Part shown: positions 26,941 through 35,527 of the stretch, piece by piece
Position numbering within the stretch: position 1 is the stretch's first letter
Layout: every line of letters begins with the position of its first letter
Source of the DNA: Cyanobacteria bacterium SIG29
GTDB taxonomy: Bacteria; Cyanobacteriota; Vampirovibrionia; Gastranaerophilales; Gastranaerophilaceae
NCBI GenBank assembly: GCA_015152515.1
Contig: SUTV01000001.1
Span: 1 to 64,000, forward strand
Length of the DNA stretch: 64,000 nt
Direction of reading: 5' to 3'
Position numbers and translations under genes: made by a program
Notes under the pieces: model-generated
Told to the model about the DNA's origin: nothing
The model's input: the letters and a program-made list of their open reading frames with translations, nothing else
Database searches by the model: none

Positions 26941-27939
26941 ATGAATATTCCAATAAAAATTGCTGGTATTGGTTTTCAAGTTCCGAAAACCGTTATCACT
27001 AATGATGATTTGACTAAAATTTTAGACACATCTGACGAATGGATTAAAACAAGAACAGGTATTGAAAAAAGACACGTTCTTTCTGGAAATGAAACAGCTG
27101 TTGAACTTGGTATTGAAGCTGGTAAAAAAGCTTTATCAAAGTCAGGAATTCCTGCAAGTGAAATTGATTATATTATTTGTGCAGCTAGTTTAGGAACACA
27201 CATTTATCCATCAACAGCTTGTGAAATACAAAGAGCAATTGATGCAAAAAATGCAGCTTGTTTTGATATAACAGCAGCATGTTCAGGTTTAATTTATAGC
27301 ATGGGCATCGCTAGAGGTTTAATTAAATCAGGCATGGCAAAAAACATTTTAATTGTTGCAACAGATGCGGTTTCAAGATGTGTTGATTGGACAGACAGAG
27401 CTTCATGCGTATTGTTTGGTGATGGAGCAGGTTCTATGATGTTAACAGTTTCAGATGATGAACAAGATGATATTTTAGCTATTGACTTAAAAGCAGAAGG
27501 TCACATTGGACATCATATTCAAATGGCTACTCCAGGTAAGAATTGTCCACTAGTTGAACCAAATGATGAACCAAAAATGTTTGTTAATATGGATGGAAAA
27601 GAAGTTTACAAATATGTTGTAACAAAATTACCAAACTATATTGAAAAATGTGTTGAAAAATCAGGACTAAAAATGGATGAAATCGATTATTTAGTTCCTC
27701 ACCAAGCAAACTTAAGAATTATTGAAGCTTTAGAGAAACGTTTAAACTTTAATCCAGAAAATGTTATGTCTAATATTAAAGATTATGCAAACACATCAGC
27801 TGCCTCTATTCCAATTACTTTAGTTGAATCAATTGAAAACAATAAAATGAAATTACCATGTAGCGCAATTCTTACAGGTTTTGGCGCAGGCATGACAGTT
27901 GGTACAGCAGTAGTTAGACTTAGAGAAGGTATAGTTTAA
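26941..27939 (+). CDS. fabH: Beta-ketoacyl-ACP synthase III
   Basis: The 332-residue enzyme starts fatty acid chains from acyl-CoA and malonyl-ACP. The catalytic Cys lies in ITAACSGLIY, the His in VPHQANLRI and the Asn in YANTSAASIP. I place the start at ATG 26941, just after plsX, where GGGGAGAAAG serves as ribosome site. Its stop overlaps the fabD ATG by one base. Confidence 0.97.
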   Translation: MNIPIKIAGIGFQVPKTVITNDDLTKILDTSDEWIKTRTGIEKRHVLSGNETAVELGIEAGKKALSKSGIPASEIDYIICAASLGTHIYPSTACEIQRAIDAKNAACFDITAACSGLIYSMGIARGLIKSGMAKNILIVATDAVSRCVDWTDRASCVLFGDGAGSMMLTVSDDEQDDILAIDLKAEGHIGHHIQMATPGKNCPLVEPNDEPKMFVNMDGKEVYKYVVTKLPNYIEKCVEKSGLKMDEIDYLVPHQANLRIIEALEKRLNFNPENVMSNIKDYANTSAASIPITLVESIENNKMKLPCSAILTGFGAGMTVGTAVVRLREGIV

Positions 27940-28883
27940 TGAAAAAATACGCATTAGTTTTCCCAGGACAAGGTGCGCAAAAAATTGGAATGGGAAAAGA
28001 TTTATATGAAACTTCTTCTGCTGCAAAAAAAGTTTTTGAAACAGCAAATGAAGTTTTAGGTTACAGTATTTCAGATATGTGCTTCAACGGAAACGAAGAA
28101 GACTTAATGAAAACAATTAATTCACAACCTTGTATTCTTACAGTAGAATTAGCAGCACTAGAAGCATTTAAAGAAAAATGTCCTGACTTAAAAATAGCTT
28201 GTAGCGCAGGACACAGTCTAGGTGAATATGCGGCATTATACGCAGCAGGCGTTGTGGATTTAAAAACCGTATTAAAATTAATACAAAAAAGAGCATTTTT
28301 AATGAATGAAGCTGCAGAATCTACAGATGGAGCAATGGCTGCAGTTATTGGATTAGATGACGAAACAGTTATTAAATTAACACAAGAAATTGAAGGCGTT
28401 TATGTTGCAAACTTCAACTCAAATGGTCAAGTTGTTATTACTGGCGACAAAAATGCAATTAATAACAGCATTGATAGATTTAAAGCTGCTGGAGCAAAAA
28501 GAGTACTTCCTTTGGCAGTATCTGGAGCATTCCACTCACCATTAATGAAAGAAGCAGGAAACTCTTTTGTTGATTTTATAAAAGAATTTAAATTCAACAA
28601 TGCAAATGTAAATGTATACACAAATGTTGATGCAACAGCAACAACAAAAGCAGAAGATTTTATAGAAAAACTTCCAAAACAAATTTCATCATCAGTTTGT
28701 TGGACTCAAACAATTAACAACATTGCAAACGAAGGTATTACTGATTTTATTGAAATTGGACCTGGAAAAGTATTAGCAGGTTTAAATAAAAAAATCAATA
28801 CTGAATTGAATACAATGAACATATATGATGTTGAATCATTAAATACAACACTAGAATTATTAAAAGAAAAGGAGCTTGTATAA
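27939..28883 (+). CDS. fabD: Malonyl-CoA:ACP transacylase
   Basis: The 314-residue acyltransferase loads malonyl groups on ACP. It has FPGQGAQ near the start, the active serine in GHSLGEYAAL, and His in SGAFHSPLM. It overlaps both neighbours by one base (TAATG), indicating translational coupling through fabH-fabD-fabG. Confidence 0.97.
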   Translation: MKKYALVFPGQGAQKIGMGKDLYETSSAAKKVFETANEVLGYSISDMCFNGNEEDLMKTINSQPCILTVELAALEAFKEKCPDLKIACSAGHSLGEYAALYAAGVVDLKTVLKLIQKRAFLMNEAAESTDGAMAAVIGLDDETVIKLTQEIEGVYVANFNSNGQVVITGDKNAINNSIDRFKAAGAKRVLPLAVSGAFHSPLMKEAGNSFVDFIKEFKFNNANVNVYTNVDATATTKAEDFIEKLPKQISSSVCWTQTINNIANEGITDFIEIGPGKVLAGLNKKINTELNTMNIYDVESLNTTLELLKEKELV

Positions 28884-29611
28884 TGACAGATAATAAAGTT
28901 GCACTTATTACAGGTGCTTCAAGAGGTATAGGAAGAGCATGTGCTATTGAATTAGCAAAAGCTGGTTATAATATAGCAGTTAGTTATGCAGGTAATGATG
29001 AAGCTGCAAATAAAACAGTAGCTGACTTACAAGATTTAGGTGTAAAAGCAAAAGCTTACAAATTTGATGTTGCAGATAAAGATGCTTGTGCAAAAGCAGT
29101 TGAAGATGTAATAACAGAATTTGGCGGTTTAGATGTATTAGTAAATAATGCCGGTATTACAAGAGATGGTTTATTTTTAAGAATGAATGCAGAAAACTGG
29201 GAAGCAGTTATCAATACAAATTTAAGCAGTGCATTTTACATGTCAAATCCAGCAATAAAAACAATGGTAAAACAACGTAGTGGCTGTATTATTAACATGT
29301 CAAGTATCGTTGGGGTGATGGGTAATGCTGGTCAAGCAAATTACGCAGCGGCAAAAGCTGGTTTAATAGGTTTCACAAAAACTTTAGCGAAAGAACTTGG
29401 CTCAAGAAATATTAGAGTTAACGCTATTGCACCAGGCTTCATACAAACAGACATGACAAAAGATTTAGACCCAACAAAAATGGCAGAACATATTCCACTA
29501 AAAAGACTTGGTATGCCAGAAGATATAGCAAAAGCAGTTAAATTTTTAGCTGTTGATGGCGAGTATGTAACAGGTCAAGTATTAGGCGTTGATGGCGGAC
29601 TTGTTATATAG
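28883..29611 (+). CDS. fabG: 3-oxoacyl-ACP reductase
   Basis: The 242-residue short-chain dehydrogenase uses NADPH to reduce 3-oxoacyl-ACP. The cofactor motif is TGASRGIGRA, NNAG follows, and the catalytic Ser-Tyr-Lys lie in INMSS and YAAAKAG. Length and context are typical. Confidence 0.96.
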   Translation: MTDNKVALITGASRGIGRACAIELAKAGYNIAVSYAGNDEAANKTVADLQDLGVKAKAYKFDVADKDACAKAVEDVITEFGGLDVLVNNAGITRDGLFLRMNAENWEAVINTNLSSAFYMSNPAIKTMVKQRSGCIINMSSIVGVMGNAGQANYAAAKAGLIGFTKTLAKELGSRNIRVNAIAPGFIQTDMTKDLDPTKMAEHIPLKRLGMPEDIAKAVKFLAVDGEYVTGQVLGVDGGLVI

Positions 29612-29616
29612 TTTAC

Positions 29617-29630
29617 AAATTTGCAAATTT
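29617..29630. promoter_or_regulatory. Palindromic operator candidate over the acpP promoter
   Basis: The perfect palindrome AAATTTGCAAATTT overlaps the -35 box of the promoter before acpP. Such symmetric AT-rich sites are typical of dimeric repressors; which one binds is unknown. Confidence 0.4.
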
Positions 29631-29648
29631 AAATGTAAATAGTATAAT
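29621..29648 (+). promoter_or_regulatory. Predicted promoter of acpP-fabF
   Basis: A -35 TTGCAA (29621-29626) and a perfect -10 TATAAT (29643-29648) are 16 bases apart. They lie in the 92-base gap between fabG and acpP and would give extra transcription of the abundant carrier protein. Confidence 0.65.
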
Positions 29649-29703
29649 AATTAAAGAAATTAAATATTAATGTATTAGTTAAGTAAAAATGAGGTAGAAA
29701 AAA

Positions 29704-29937
29704 ATGAGTGACGTACTAGAAAGAGTAAAAAAAGTTGTAGTAGAACAATTAAGCGTTGATGAAAGCGCAGTTACTCCAGAAGCTAGCTTTACAGCAGACT
29801 TAGGTGCTGATTCTTTAGATACAGTTGAATTAGTTATGGCTTTTGAAGAAGAATTCGGTTGCGAAATTCCTGATGAAGAAGCTGAAAAAATTGCAACAGT
29901 TCAAGACGCAGTTAATTATATTGAAGCAAACTCTTAA
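29704..29937 (+). CDS. acpP: Acyl carrier protein
   Basis: The 77-residue acidic protein carries the phosphopantetheine serine in [16 protein letters not shown] ribosome site precedes the ATG. It holds growing acyl chains for the Fab enzymes encoded around it, and has its own promoter in the upstream gap. Confidence 0.98.
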   Translation: MSDVLERVKKVVVEQLSVDESAVTPEASFTADLGADSLDTVELVMAFEEEFGCEIPDEEAEKIATVQDAVNYIEANS

Positions 29938-30026
29938 TCGCTCAATAAATTAATTAAATTTCAATGAGGGGTTCTTTATATTCAAGTTCTCCTCATTATT
30001 TTAATAGATATTTTAAAAGGTGTAAA

Positions 30027-31286
30027 ATGACAAAAAGACGAGTAGTAATAACAGGGATGGGCGTTGTTTCTCCATTTGGAGTTGGCTCAGAAACGTTATG
30101 GGAAAATGTTGTAAATGGAAAAAGTGGTGTATCTAGAATCGAAAATATGGGCGATATGACAGGACATTCTGTTCTAATTGCTGGCGAAATAAAAGAGTCT
30201 ACTTTTAATCCAGAAGACTACTTCGAACCAAAAGAAGCAAAAAGATTAGATAAATTTTTACAATATTCTCTTGTAGCCGCAAGAGAAGCTGTTGCGGATT
30301 CTGGTATAAAAGAATCTGGTATTGATCCATTCAGATTTGGCGTAATTGTTGGTAGTGCAGCTGGTGGATTTAATACAATTCAAAAAGGTTACGAAGCAAT
30401 GGTTACAAAAGGACCAACAAAATGTTCTCCATTTACAATTCCAATGCTTATCTGCGACATGGGTGCAGGTAAAATATCAATTGAAGTCGGCGCAAAGGGT
30501 ATAAATAAAGCAGTTGTAACAGCTTGCGCAACAGCGGCACATTGTATTGGTGATGCCTTTAGATCTATTCAATATGGTGATGCTGATGCAATTATTGCAG
30601 GTGGTAGCGAATCAACAATTTGTACTATTGGTTTAGGTGCCTTCACAGCAGCAAAAACATTATCTAAACGTAATGATGAACCAACAAAAGCCTCAAGACC
30701 ATATGATAAAGATAGAGATGGCTTTGTAATGGCAGAAGGTGCTGGCATTCTAATTCTTGAAGAATTAGAACACGCTAAAAAACGTGGTGCTAAAATATAC
30801 GCAGAAATAATTGGATACGGACAAACTGGGGATGCTTATGATGTTGTTGCTCCACATCCAGAAGGATTAAGTGCTGCAAAAGCAATGGAATTAGCTTTAG
30901 CTGATGCAAACATTAAACCAACTGATGTTCAATACATAAACACTCACGGAACAAGCACACATCTAGGTGATATTGCAGAAACAATGGCAATTGCTAAAGT
31001 ATTTGGTGATAAAACTCAAAATCCAAATTTAAGAATAAGTTCAACTAAATCAGAAACTGGCCATATGTTAGGTGCTTCTGGTGCTGCTGAATCAGTAATT
31101 TGTATTAAATCAATACAAAATGATATAGTTCCACCAACAATAAACCTAGAAAACCTAGATGAAGAAGTTGCAAACTTAAATTATGTTGCAAACAAAGCAG
31201 AAAAGACTCCTGTTAACATAGCATTAACAAATTCTTTTGGTTTTGGTGGACATAATGCAGTATTAATATATAAAAAATATAACTAA
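30027..31286 (+). CDS. fabF: Beta-ketoacyl-ACP synthase II
   Basis: The 419-residue elongating condensing enzyme has the catalytic Cys in VTACATAAHC and His residues in NTHGTSTHLGD and SETGHMLGASG. I start at ATG 30027 (MTKRRVVITGMG), preceded by AAAGGTG; the longer frame would add 21 residues unlike the family. It closes the lipid operon before a strong terminator. Confidence 0.97.
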   Translation: MTKRRVVITGMGVVSPFGVGSETLWENVVNGKSGVSRIENMGDMTGHSVLIAGEIKESTFNPEDYFEPKEAKRLDKFLQYSLVAAREAVADSGIKESGIDPFRFGVIVGSAAGGFNTIQKGYEAMVTKGPTKCSPFTIPMLICDMGAGKISIEVGAKGINKAVVTACATAAHCIGDAFRSIQYGDADAIIAGGSESTICTIGLGAFTAAKTLSKRNDEPTKASRPYDKDRDGFVMAEGAGILILEELEHAKKRGAKIYAEIIGYGQTGDAYDVVAPHPEGLSAAKAMELALADANIKPTDVQYINTHGTSTHLGDIAETMAIAKVFGDKTQNPNLRISSTKSETGHMLGASGAAESVICIKSIQNDIVPPTINLENLDEEVANLNYVANKAEKTPVNIALTNSFGFGGHNAVLIYKKYN

Positions 31287-31305
31287 AGAGAATAAACAAT
31301 AAAAC

Positions 31306-31345
31306 AAAAATACATACAGAAATAAGCTTCTGTATGTATTTTTTA
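31306..31345 (+). terminator. Intrinsic terminator after fabF
   Basis: A stem of about 16 base pairs (TACATACAGAA core) has a six-base loop and is followed by a T run. Confidence 0.85.
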
Positions 31346-31445
31346 TATTAACATTTGTTAACAATAAAAAATCAAAAAGTCAATTTATCTAACTAAAAAT
31401 ATTTTATTAATATATCGGATAAGGATATATTATGGGAGGAAAATT

Positions 31446-32648
31446 ATGTCATCAATTAATTCAATTGGAGGAATAAACTACAAAGACTGGCAAGGTTTGC
31501 CAAGTCAAACTACAGTGTCTAATCCAACAGAAATACACACTAAATCTATTTCTGGAACAGAAACAGATAGTTTTGAATCATCAAAAAAACCTGATAACTG
31601 TAAAGATGGAAAAGACGATGGTAAAATTGGTTTTTGGGGCGCACTTGGTAATGCTATAAAAGGTGTCGGAAAAACTATTGTAAACGGCGTTAAAGGAATG
31701 TTTACAAATAAAGAAGGAAAATTCTCACTCGGAAAAACATTATTATCAATTGGTACTGTTGCATTATGTATTGCTGTTCCAGCAGTTGGGGTTGCAGCCT
31801 GCGTAGTTGGTGGAACAATGGGTGCAATACAAGTTGGAAAAGGCATTCATAAAGCAGCAACAGCAGAAACTGACGCACAAGCCGAACAAGCATGGCAAGA
31901 AATAGGTGGCGGAACCTTTACAGTAGCAGCTTCAATAGTTGGTGCAAAAGGCGGAATGAAAGCAATGAAAACATCAGCTGCGAAATCAGGCGCAAGTGCA
32001 CTTCAAAATGTTGATGATGCTATAGCAGCTGGACAAAAAGTTACATTTAGACAACGTGCAAAAGCATTTGGTTCTGATGCTGTTTCTTCAGCAAAATACA
32101 ATATAAATCAAGCCAAGACAACATTCAAACCATATGCAGAAGCAGGAAAAATAAAATATGCAGAAGCAAAAGCAGCAAAAATACAAAAAAATTCTGCAGC
32201 TTTAACACCAGACGAACTACACGCAGTGAATAATGCAAAATATCAAAGAATGTTTGCAGGCGATGATACGCTAGCTGTTCTAGATAAAATGGATGACATA
32301 AGTGGAGTAGCAAATAAATACTATACACAAGGAAAAGCAGCAGGAATAAATGCAATAAAACATCCTATACAAACAGCTAAAAGTGCTTGGGCTTCAGCAA
32401 AAGGAGTTGTAACAAAAGAAAATGCTGGTAAATTATGGGCAGGCATAAAAGAATCAGTATCAAAAGCAAGACACACAAGCGTTAAAGATATCGGTTCAAA
32501 ACTATCAGGAACAGCTAAGAATATTTATGCAGAATTGATAAATGGAGAATCTACATACGCTCAAGCAGTTCAAAAATATGGATACGATAACGTAGCACAA
32601 GTACTTCAATATGTAGGTGGAACAATATTCTCAATGGAAAATATATAG
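31446..32648 (+). CDS. Unknown protein with glycine-rich hydrophobic segment
   Basis: The 400-residue protein follows a strong GGGAGGA ribosome site. After about 60 polar residues comes a Gly/Lys segment, then a hydrophobic hairpin of alternating Gly, Ala and Val (around residues 97-135). A long, basic, Ala/Lys-rich helical tail runs to the end. There is no signal peptide. The pattern of soluble ends around a Gly-rich membrane-insertion hairpin recalls secreted pore-forming or translocator proteins, but I recognise no family. Confidence 0.7.
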   Translation: MSSINSIGGINYKDWQGLPSQTTVSNPTEIHTKSISGTETDSFESSKKPDNCKDGKDDGKIGFWGALGNAIKGVGKTIVNGVKGMFTNKEGKFSLGKTLLSIGTVALCIAVPAVGVAACVVGGTMGAIQVGKGIHKAATAETDAQAEQAWQEIGGGTFTVAASIVGAKGGMKAMKTSAAKSGASALQNVDDAIAAGQKVTFRQRAKAFGSDAVSSAKYNINQAKTTFKPYAEAGKIKYAEAKAAKIQKNSAALTPDELHAVNNAKYQRMFAGDDTLAVLDKMDDISGVANKYYTQGKAAGINAIKHPIQTAKSAWASAKGVVTKENAGKLWAGIKESVSKARHTSVKDIGSKLSGTAKNIYAELINGESTYAQAVQKYGYDNVAQVLQYVGGTIFSMENI

Positions 32649-32664
32649 TCAAAAATATATAATT

Positions 32665-32697
32665 AAAAAAGAGGAAGCTTATGCTTCCTCTTTTTTA
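32665..32697 (+). terminator. Intrinsic terminator
   Basis: The 14-base-pair stem AAAAAAGAGGAAGC with complement has a TTAT loop and a T run. Confidence 0.9.
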
Positions 32698-32835
32698 TTG
32701 CATAAGTATTTTTATATCATCAACAGGATTAGTAATTTGATACACAGAAAACATTTCTACTAGTCCTTGCAATATATTAAGACTCAATATATTAGGACAA
32801 CTTTCATAAAGAATATTTTAGGAATTTCAAATATT

Positions 32836-32934
32836 TTAAATTAAAAATATGCGATAAATAAGAGGCAAAATAAAAACTATTAAAGAATTTGTACCTATAC
32901 AAAGTGAATTATAATAATTAAAAAATTTATTCAT
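32836..32934 (-). CDS. Possible 32-residue membrane peptide downstream of glutaredoxin
   Basis: An ATG at 32934 lies a few bases after the glutaredoxin stop. It is preceded by AGAGGTGAT, a near-perfect anti-SD match. The frame codes 32 residues: a polar start with one Cys, then about 18 hydrophobic residues (SLIVFILPLIYRIFLI). Size and composition fit a small single-pass membrane protein. The ribosome site is the main support; conservation is untested. Confidence 0.45.
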   Translation of the reverse strand: MNKFFNYYNSLCIGTNSLIVFILPLIYRIFLI

Positions 32935-32943
32935 AAATCACCT

Positions 32944-33210
32944 CTAATTTTCTAAAATTTTGTCTAATTCACCAGAATTATTTAATTTTTCAAGATTATC
33001 AAACCCACCAATTCTTTCATTCCCAATTATAATTTGTGGAACAGTGACATTTCCTTGAATACCATAATATTGTCCAATATGTTTTCTATATTCTTCTTCG
33101 TTTGGGGAAATATCAATTTTTTTATATGGAATATTTTTTCCATCTAAAAGTTTCATTGCCTTCACACAATAAGGACAATAATCAAGATAATAAATTACAA
33201 CATCTTTCAT
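32944..33210 (-). CDS. Glutaredoxin
   Basis: The 88-residue thiol-disulfide protein has the active site CPYC and the cis-proline motif TVPQIIIG, with GGFDNL for glutathione-type binding. It is of the Grx3 type. It may be followed by the tiny membrane ORF in the same transcript. Confidence 0.93.
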   Translation of the reverse strand: MKDVVIYYLDYCPYCVKAMKLLDGKNIPYKKIDISPNEEEYRKHIGQYYGIQGNVTVPQIIIGNERIGGFDNLEKLNNSGELDKILEN

Positions 33211-33288
33211 AAAACACCCAAAATAATCTAATAAACATTAGAATTATTAAAGGAAAACATAAGAATATTATCAGACAAAAGAATAATA

Positions 33289-34062
33289 TTATTTACTAAT
33301 TCTATGAATTAAATCTTTAATATTATTTTTTTCATCTTCAGGCAAATCAAAATTTAAATAATCTTGCAAATACTCAATTGCACTTTCATTATCATTTCTA
33401 GCCATAAATAATATACCAAGCTTTTTATATGATGGATGAAAATTTTCATTAACAGACAAAGCTTTTAAATGATTTGATATTGCTTTATCAACATTGTCAT
33501 TAGCTTCGTATGTAATTGCTGTTTGATAATATAAAACAGCATTGTCATTAACTTTTTCTAAAACATTTTCATAATTTTCAATTGCACTATCATAGTCACC
33601 AAGCTCAAATTGAATATTACCCAAATCCCAAAAAGCATCAAGATTATCAGCATCAATATCCAAAATTTCAAATAATTGCTCCATAGCTAAATCATAACGG
33701 CAATCTTCCAAATAAAATCTAGATAAATAATGTCTTAAAGCAATTTCCTGCGGCATAATTGTAACGCCATTTTCTAAAAGATTTATTGCTTCAACAATAT
33801 TCTTATTTCTATAATAAACATCTGCTAAATTAATATATGTTTGAACAGAATTTGGATTAAAAGATAAAGTTTTAATAAAATATTCTGAAGCCAAATCATC
33901 TTGAGCTAACTTTGAATAACAAAGACCAATGTTATTTAAAACATTAGGATTATTTTTATCTTGTTCCAAAACTAATTTAAAAGCATCAATAGCTTTTTCA
34001 TAATCACCAGCCTTGAAAGAATCAAGCGCTTGTTGTAAATCAATATTTATTTTATTTTCCAT
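33289..34062 (-). CDS. Tetratricopeptide repeat protein
   Basis: The 257-residue protein consists of about seven TPR units from residue 6 on, with the usual A/G/Y/A spacing (for example SFKAGDYEKAIDAFKLVLEQ). It has no signal peptide or enzymatic domain, so it probably acts as a scaffold. It is divergent from yebC, 45 bases away. Confidence 0.88.
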   Translation of the reverse strand: MENKINIDLQQALDSFKAGDYEKAIDAFKLVLEQDKNNPNVLNNIGLCYSKLAQDDLASEYFIKTLSFNPNSVQTYINLADVYYRNKNIVEAINLLENGVTIMPQEIALRHYLSRFYLEDCRYDLAMEQLFEILDIDADNLDAFWDLGNIQFELGDYDSAIENYENVLEKVNDNAVLYYQTAITYEANDNVDKAISNHLKALSVNENFHPSYKKLGILFMARNDNESAIEYLQDYLNFDLPEDEKNNIKDLIHRISK

Positions 34063-34107
34063 AATTTTATATTACAATAAAAGAAAAAATTATGAAAGGA
34101 AATATAT

Positions 34108-34860
34108 ATGTCAGGACACTCAAAGTGGTCAACCATTAAACACAAAAAAGCAGCAGTAGATGCAGCAAGAGGTGTAACCTTCCAAAAATTTTCTAGAGAA
34201 ATTATTGTAGCTGCAAAAATGGGCGGTGCAGACCCAGCTGGCAATTTTAGATTAAGAACAGCGATTGATAGAGCAAAAGCAGCAGGTTTGCCAAACGATA
34301 ATATAAAAAGAGCTGTAGAAAAAGGTGCTGGTGGCGGAGGCGCTGACAATGTTGAAGAATTAACTTATGAAGGATACGGCGCTGGCGGTACTGCAATATT
34401 TATTGAAGCAATGACTGATAATAGAAACCGTACAGCAGGCGACATTAGAAGTTTCTTCTCTAAATTTGGTGGAAACTTAGGCGAAACTGGATGTGTTGGT
34501 TGGATGTTTAAACAAGTTGGCGCAATAGAATTTGATAAAGAAACAACAGACTTTGATAAATTATTTGAAGCAGCTATTGAAGCTAATGCTCAAGATGTTG
34601 TTGACGAAGAAGATATTTATAAAGTTATTACAGCACCAGAAGATTTTCAATCTTGTGTTGAAACTTTAGAAAAAAATGGGTTCAAAGGAAAATCTGCTGA
34701 ATTAACAAGAATTGCAGAAAATACAGTAGAAGTTACTGATGAAAAAATAGCAACAAATATTTTAAGATTAATGTCTAAACTAGAAGAACACGATGATGTT
34801 CAAAATGTATATTCTAACTTTGATATTGACGATGAGTTAATGGAAAAAATAGACGTTTAA
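34108..34860 (+). CDS. YebC/PmpR-family protein
   Basis: The 250-residue protein has the signature MSGHSKWSTIKHKKAAVDAARG, GGADPAGNFRLR and the GPGG-like GAGGGGADN region. Family members act as transcription regulators or, as recent work suggests, assist ribosomes at proline-rich stretches. That second role would suit a cell making the long Pro-Thr-Glu protein at 11192. Ribosome site AAAGGA. Confidence 0.95.
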   Translation: MSGHSKWSTIKHKKAAVDAARGVTFQKFSREIIVAAKMGGADPAGNFRLRTAIDRAKAAGLPNDNIKRAVEKGAGGGGADNVEELTYEGYGAGGTAIFIEAMTDNRNRTAGDIRSFFSKFGGNLGETGCVGWMFKQVGAIEFDKETTDFDKLFEAAIEANAQDVVDEEDIYKVITAPEDFQSCVETLEKNGFKGKSAELTRIAENTVEVTDEKIATNILRLMSKLEEHDDVQNVYSNFDIDDELMEKIDV

Positions 34861-34874
34861 AAAAATATATATTT

Positions 34875-34900
34875 AAAAGCCCTCATTAAGAGGGCTTTTT
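34875..34900. terminator. Bidirectional terminator between yebC and the zinc-ribbon gene
   Basis: The stem AAAGCCCTC with GAGGGCTTT has a five-base loop, with A and T runs on both sides, between two converging genes. Confidence 0.88.
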
Positions 34901-35410
34901 CTAAAATTTCAATTTAATGAATCTAGTTAACATACTTGGATTTTGCATCCTTTTTGCGTGTTCTAAATTTGCTTGTCTTAATTCTGCACCAACTTTAGAA
35001 TATAATTCTTTAATTACATCAGCTGCTCTTTCTTCTTCAGTTGCATATTGAGCACGAATTTTATCTAATTCACAATGATCTAAAAATTTACCACCACAAC
35101 CATAACATTCATCAACTTGAATTTCATGTTTTGCACTAGCATAATTTTTTACCATCTTCATACTGCAAACAGGGCAAATTCTTGTTTCAGAAGAATCAAC
35201 AACATTATATTCTTTACCTTCAAAAGCACTAACTAATGGTTGAATATCTTCATGTTGCTCATCAAATTTCGCAAATTCTCTGTTGTCAAAATAAATACCA
35301 CCACAACCATTAACACAAACATCTAAATTAACACCTGCACTAGGCATATATATCTTATCCATTTTTTTACCACAAGCAGGACAATAAATACTTTCTAAAT
35401 TATCAGCCAT
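34901..35410 (-). CDS. Protein with two TFIIB-type zinc ribbons
   Basis: The 169-residue protein has two zinc-ribbon units: CPACGKKMD with CVNGCGGIYFDNREF, and CPVCSMKM with CYGCGGKFLDHCEL. They match the zf-TFIIB family found in many small bacterial proteins. A charged helical tail follows. I start at ATG 35410 after GAGGTATTT; the longer frame adds a spurious hydrophobic leader. Function is unknown; the ribbons probably bind nucleic acid or protein. Confidence 0.85.
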   Translation of the reverse strand: MADNLESIYCPACGKKMDKIYMPSAGVNLDVCVNGCGGIYFDNREFAKFDEQHEDIQPLVSAFEGKEYNVVDSSETRICPVCSMKMVKNYASAKHEIQVDECYGCGGKFLDHCELDKIRAQYATEEERAADVIKELYSKVGAELRQANLEHAKRMQNPSMLTRFIKLKF

Positions 35411-35483
35411 AAATACCTCAATTCTAATATAATTAGATTTTAACATATTTTTCAATAATATAATCATATATATAGCCGAAAAC

Positions 35484-35510
35484 AAAAGCCCTCGATAAAC
35501 GAGAGCTTTT
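35484..35510 (-). terminator. Intrinsic terminator of the SLH protein gene
   Basis: Read on the minus strand, AAAAGCTCTCG pairs with CGAGGGCTTTT (one G-U pair) around a five-base loop, then a T-rich run. Confidence 0.75.
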
Positions 35511-35527
35511 GAATTAACAGGAAATCT

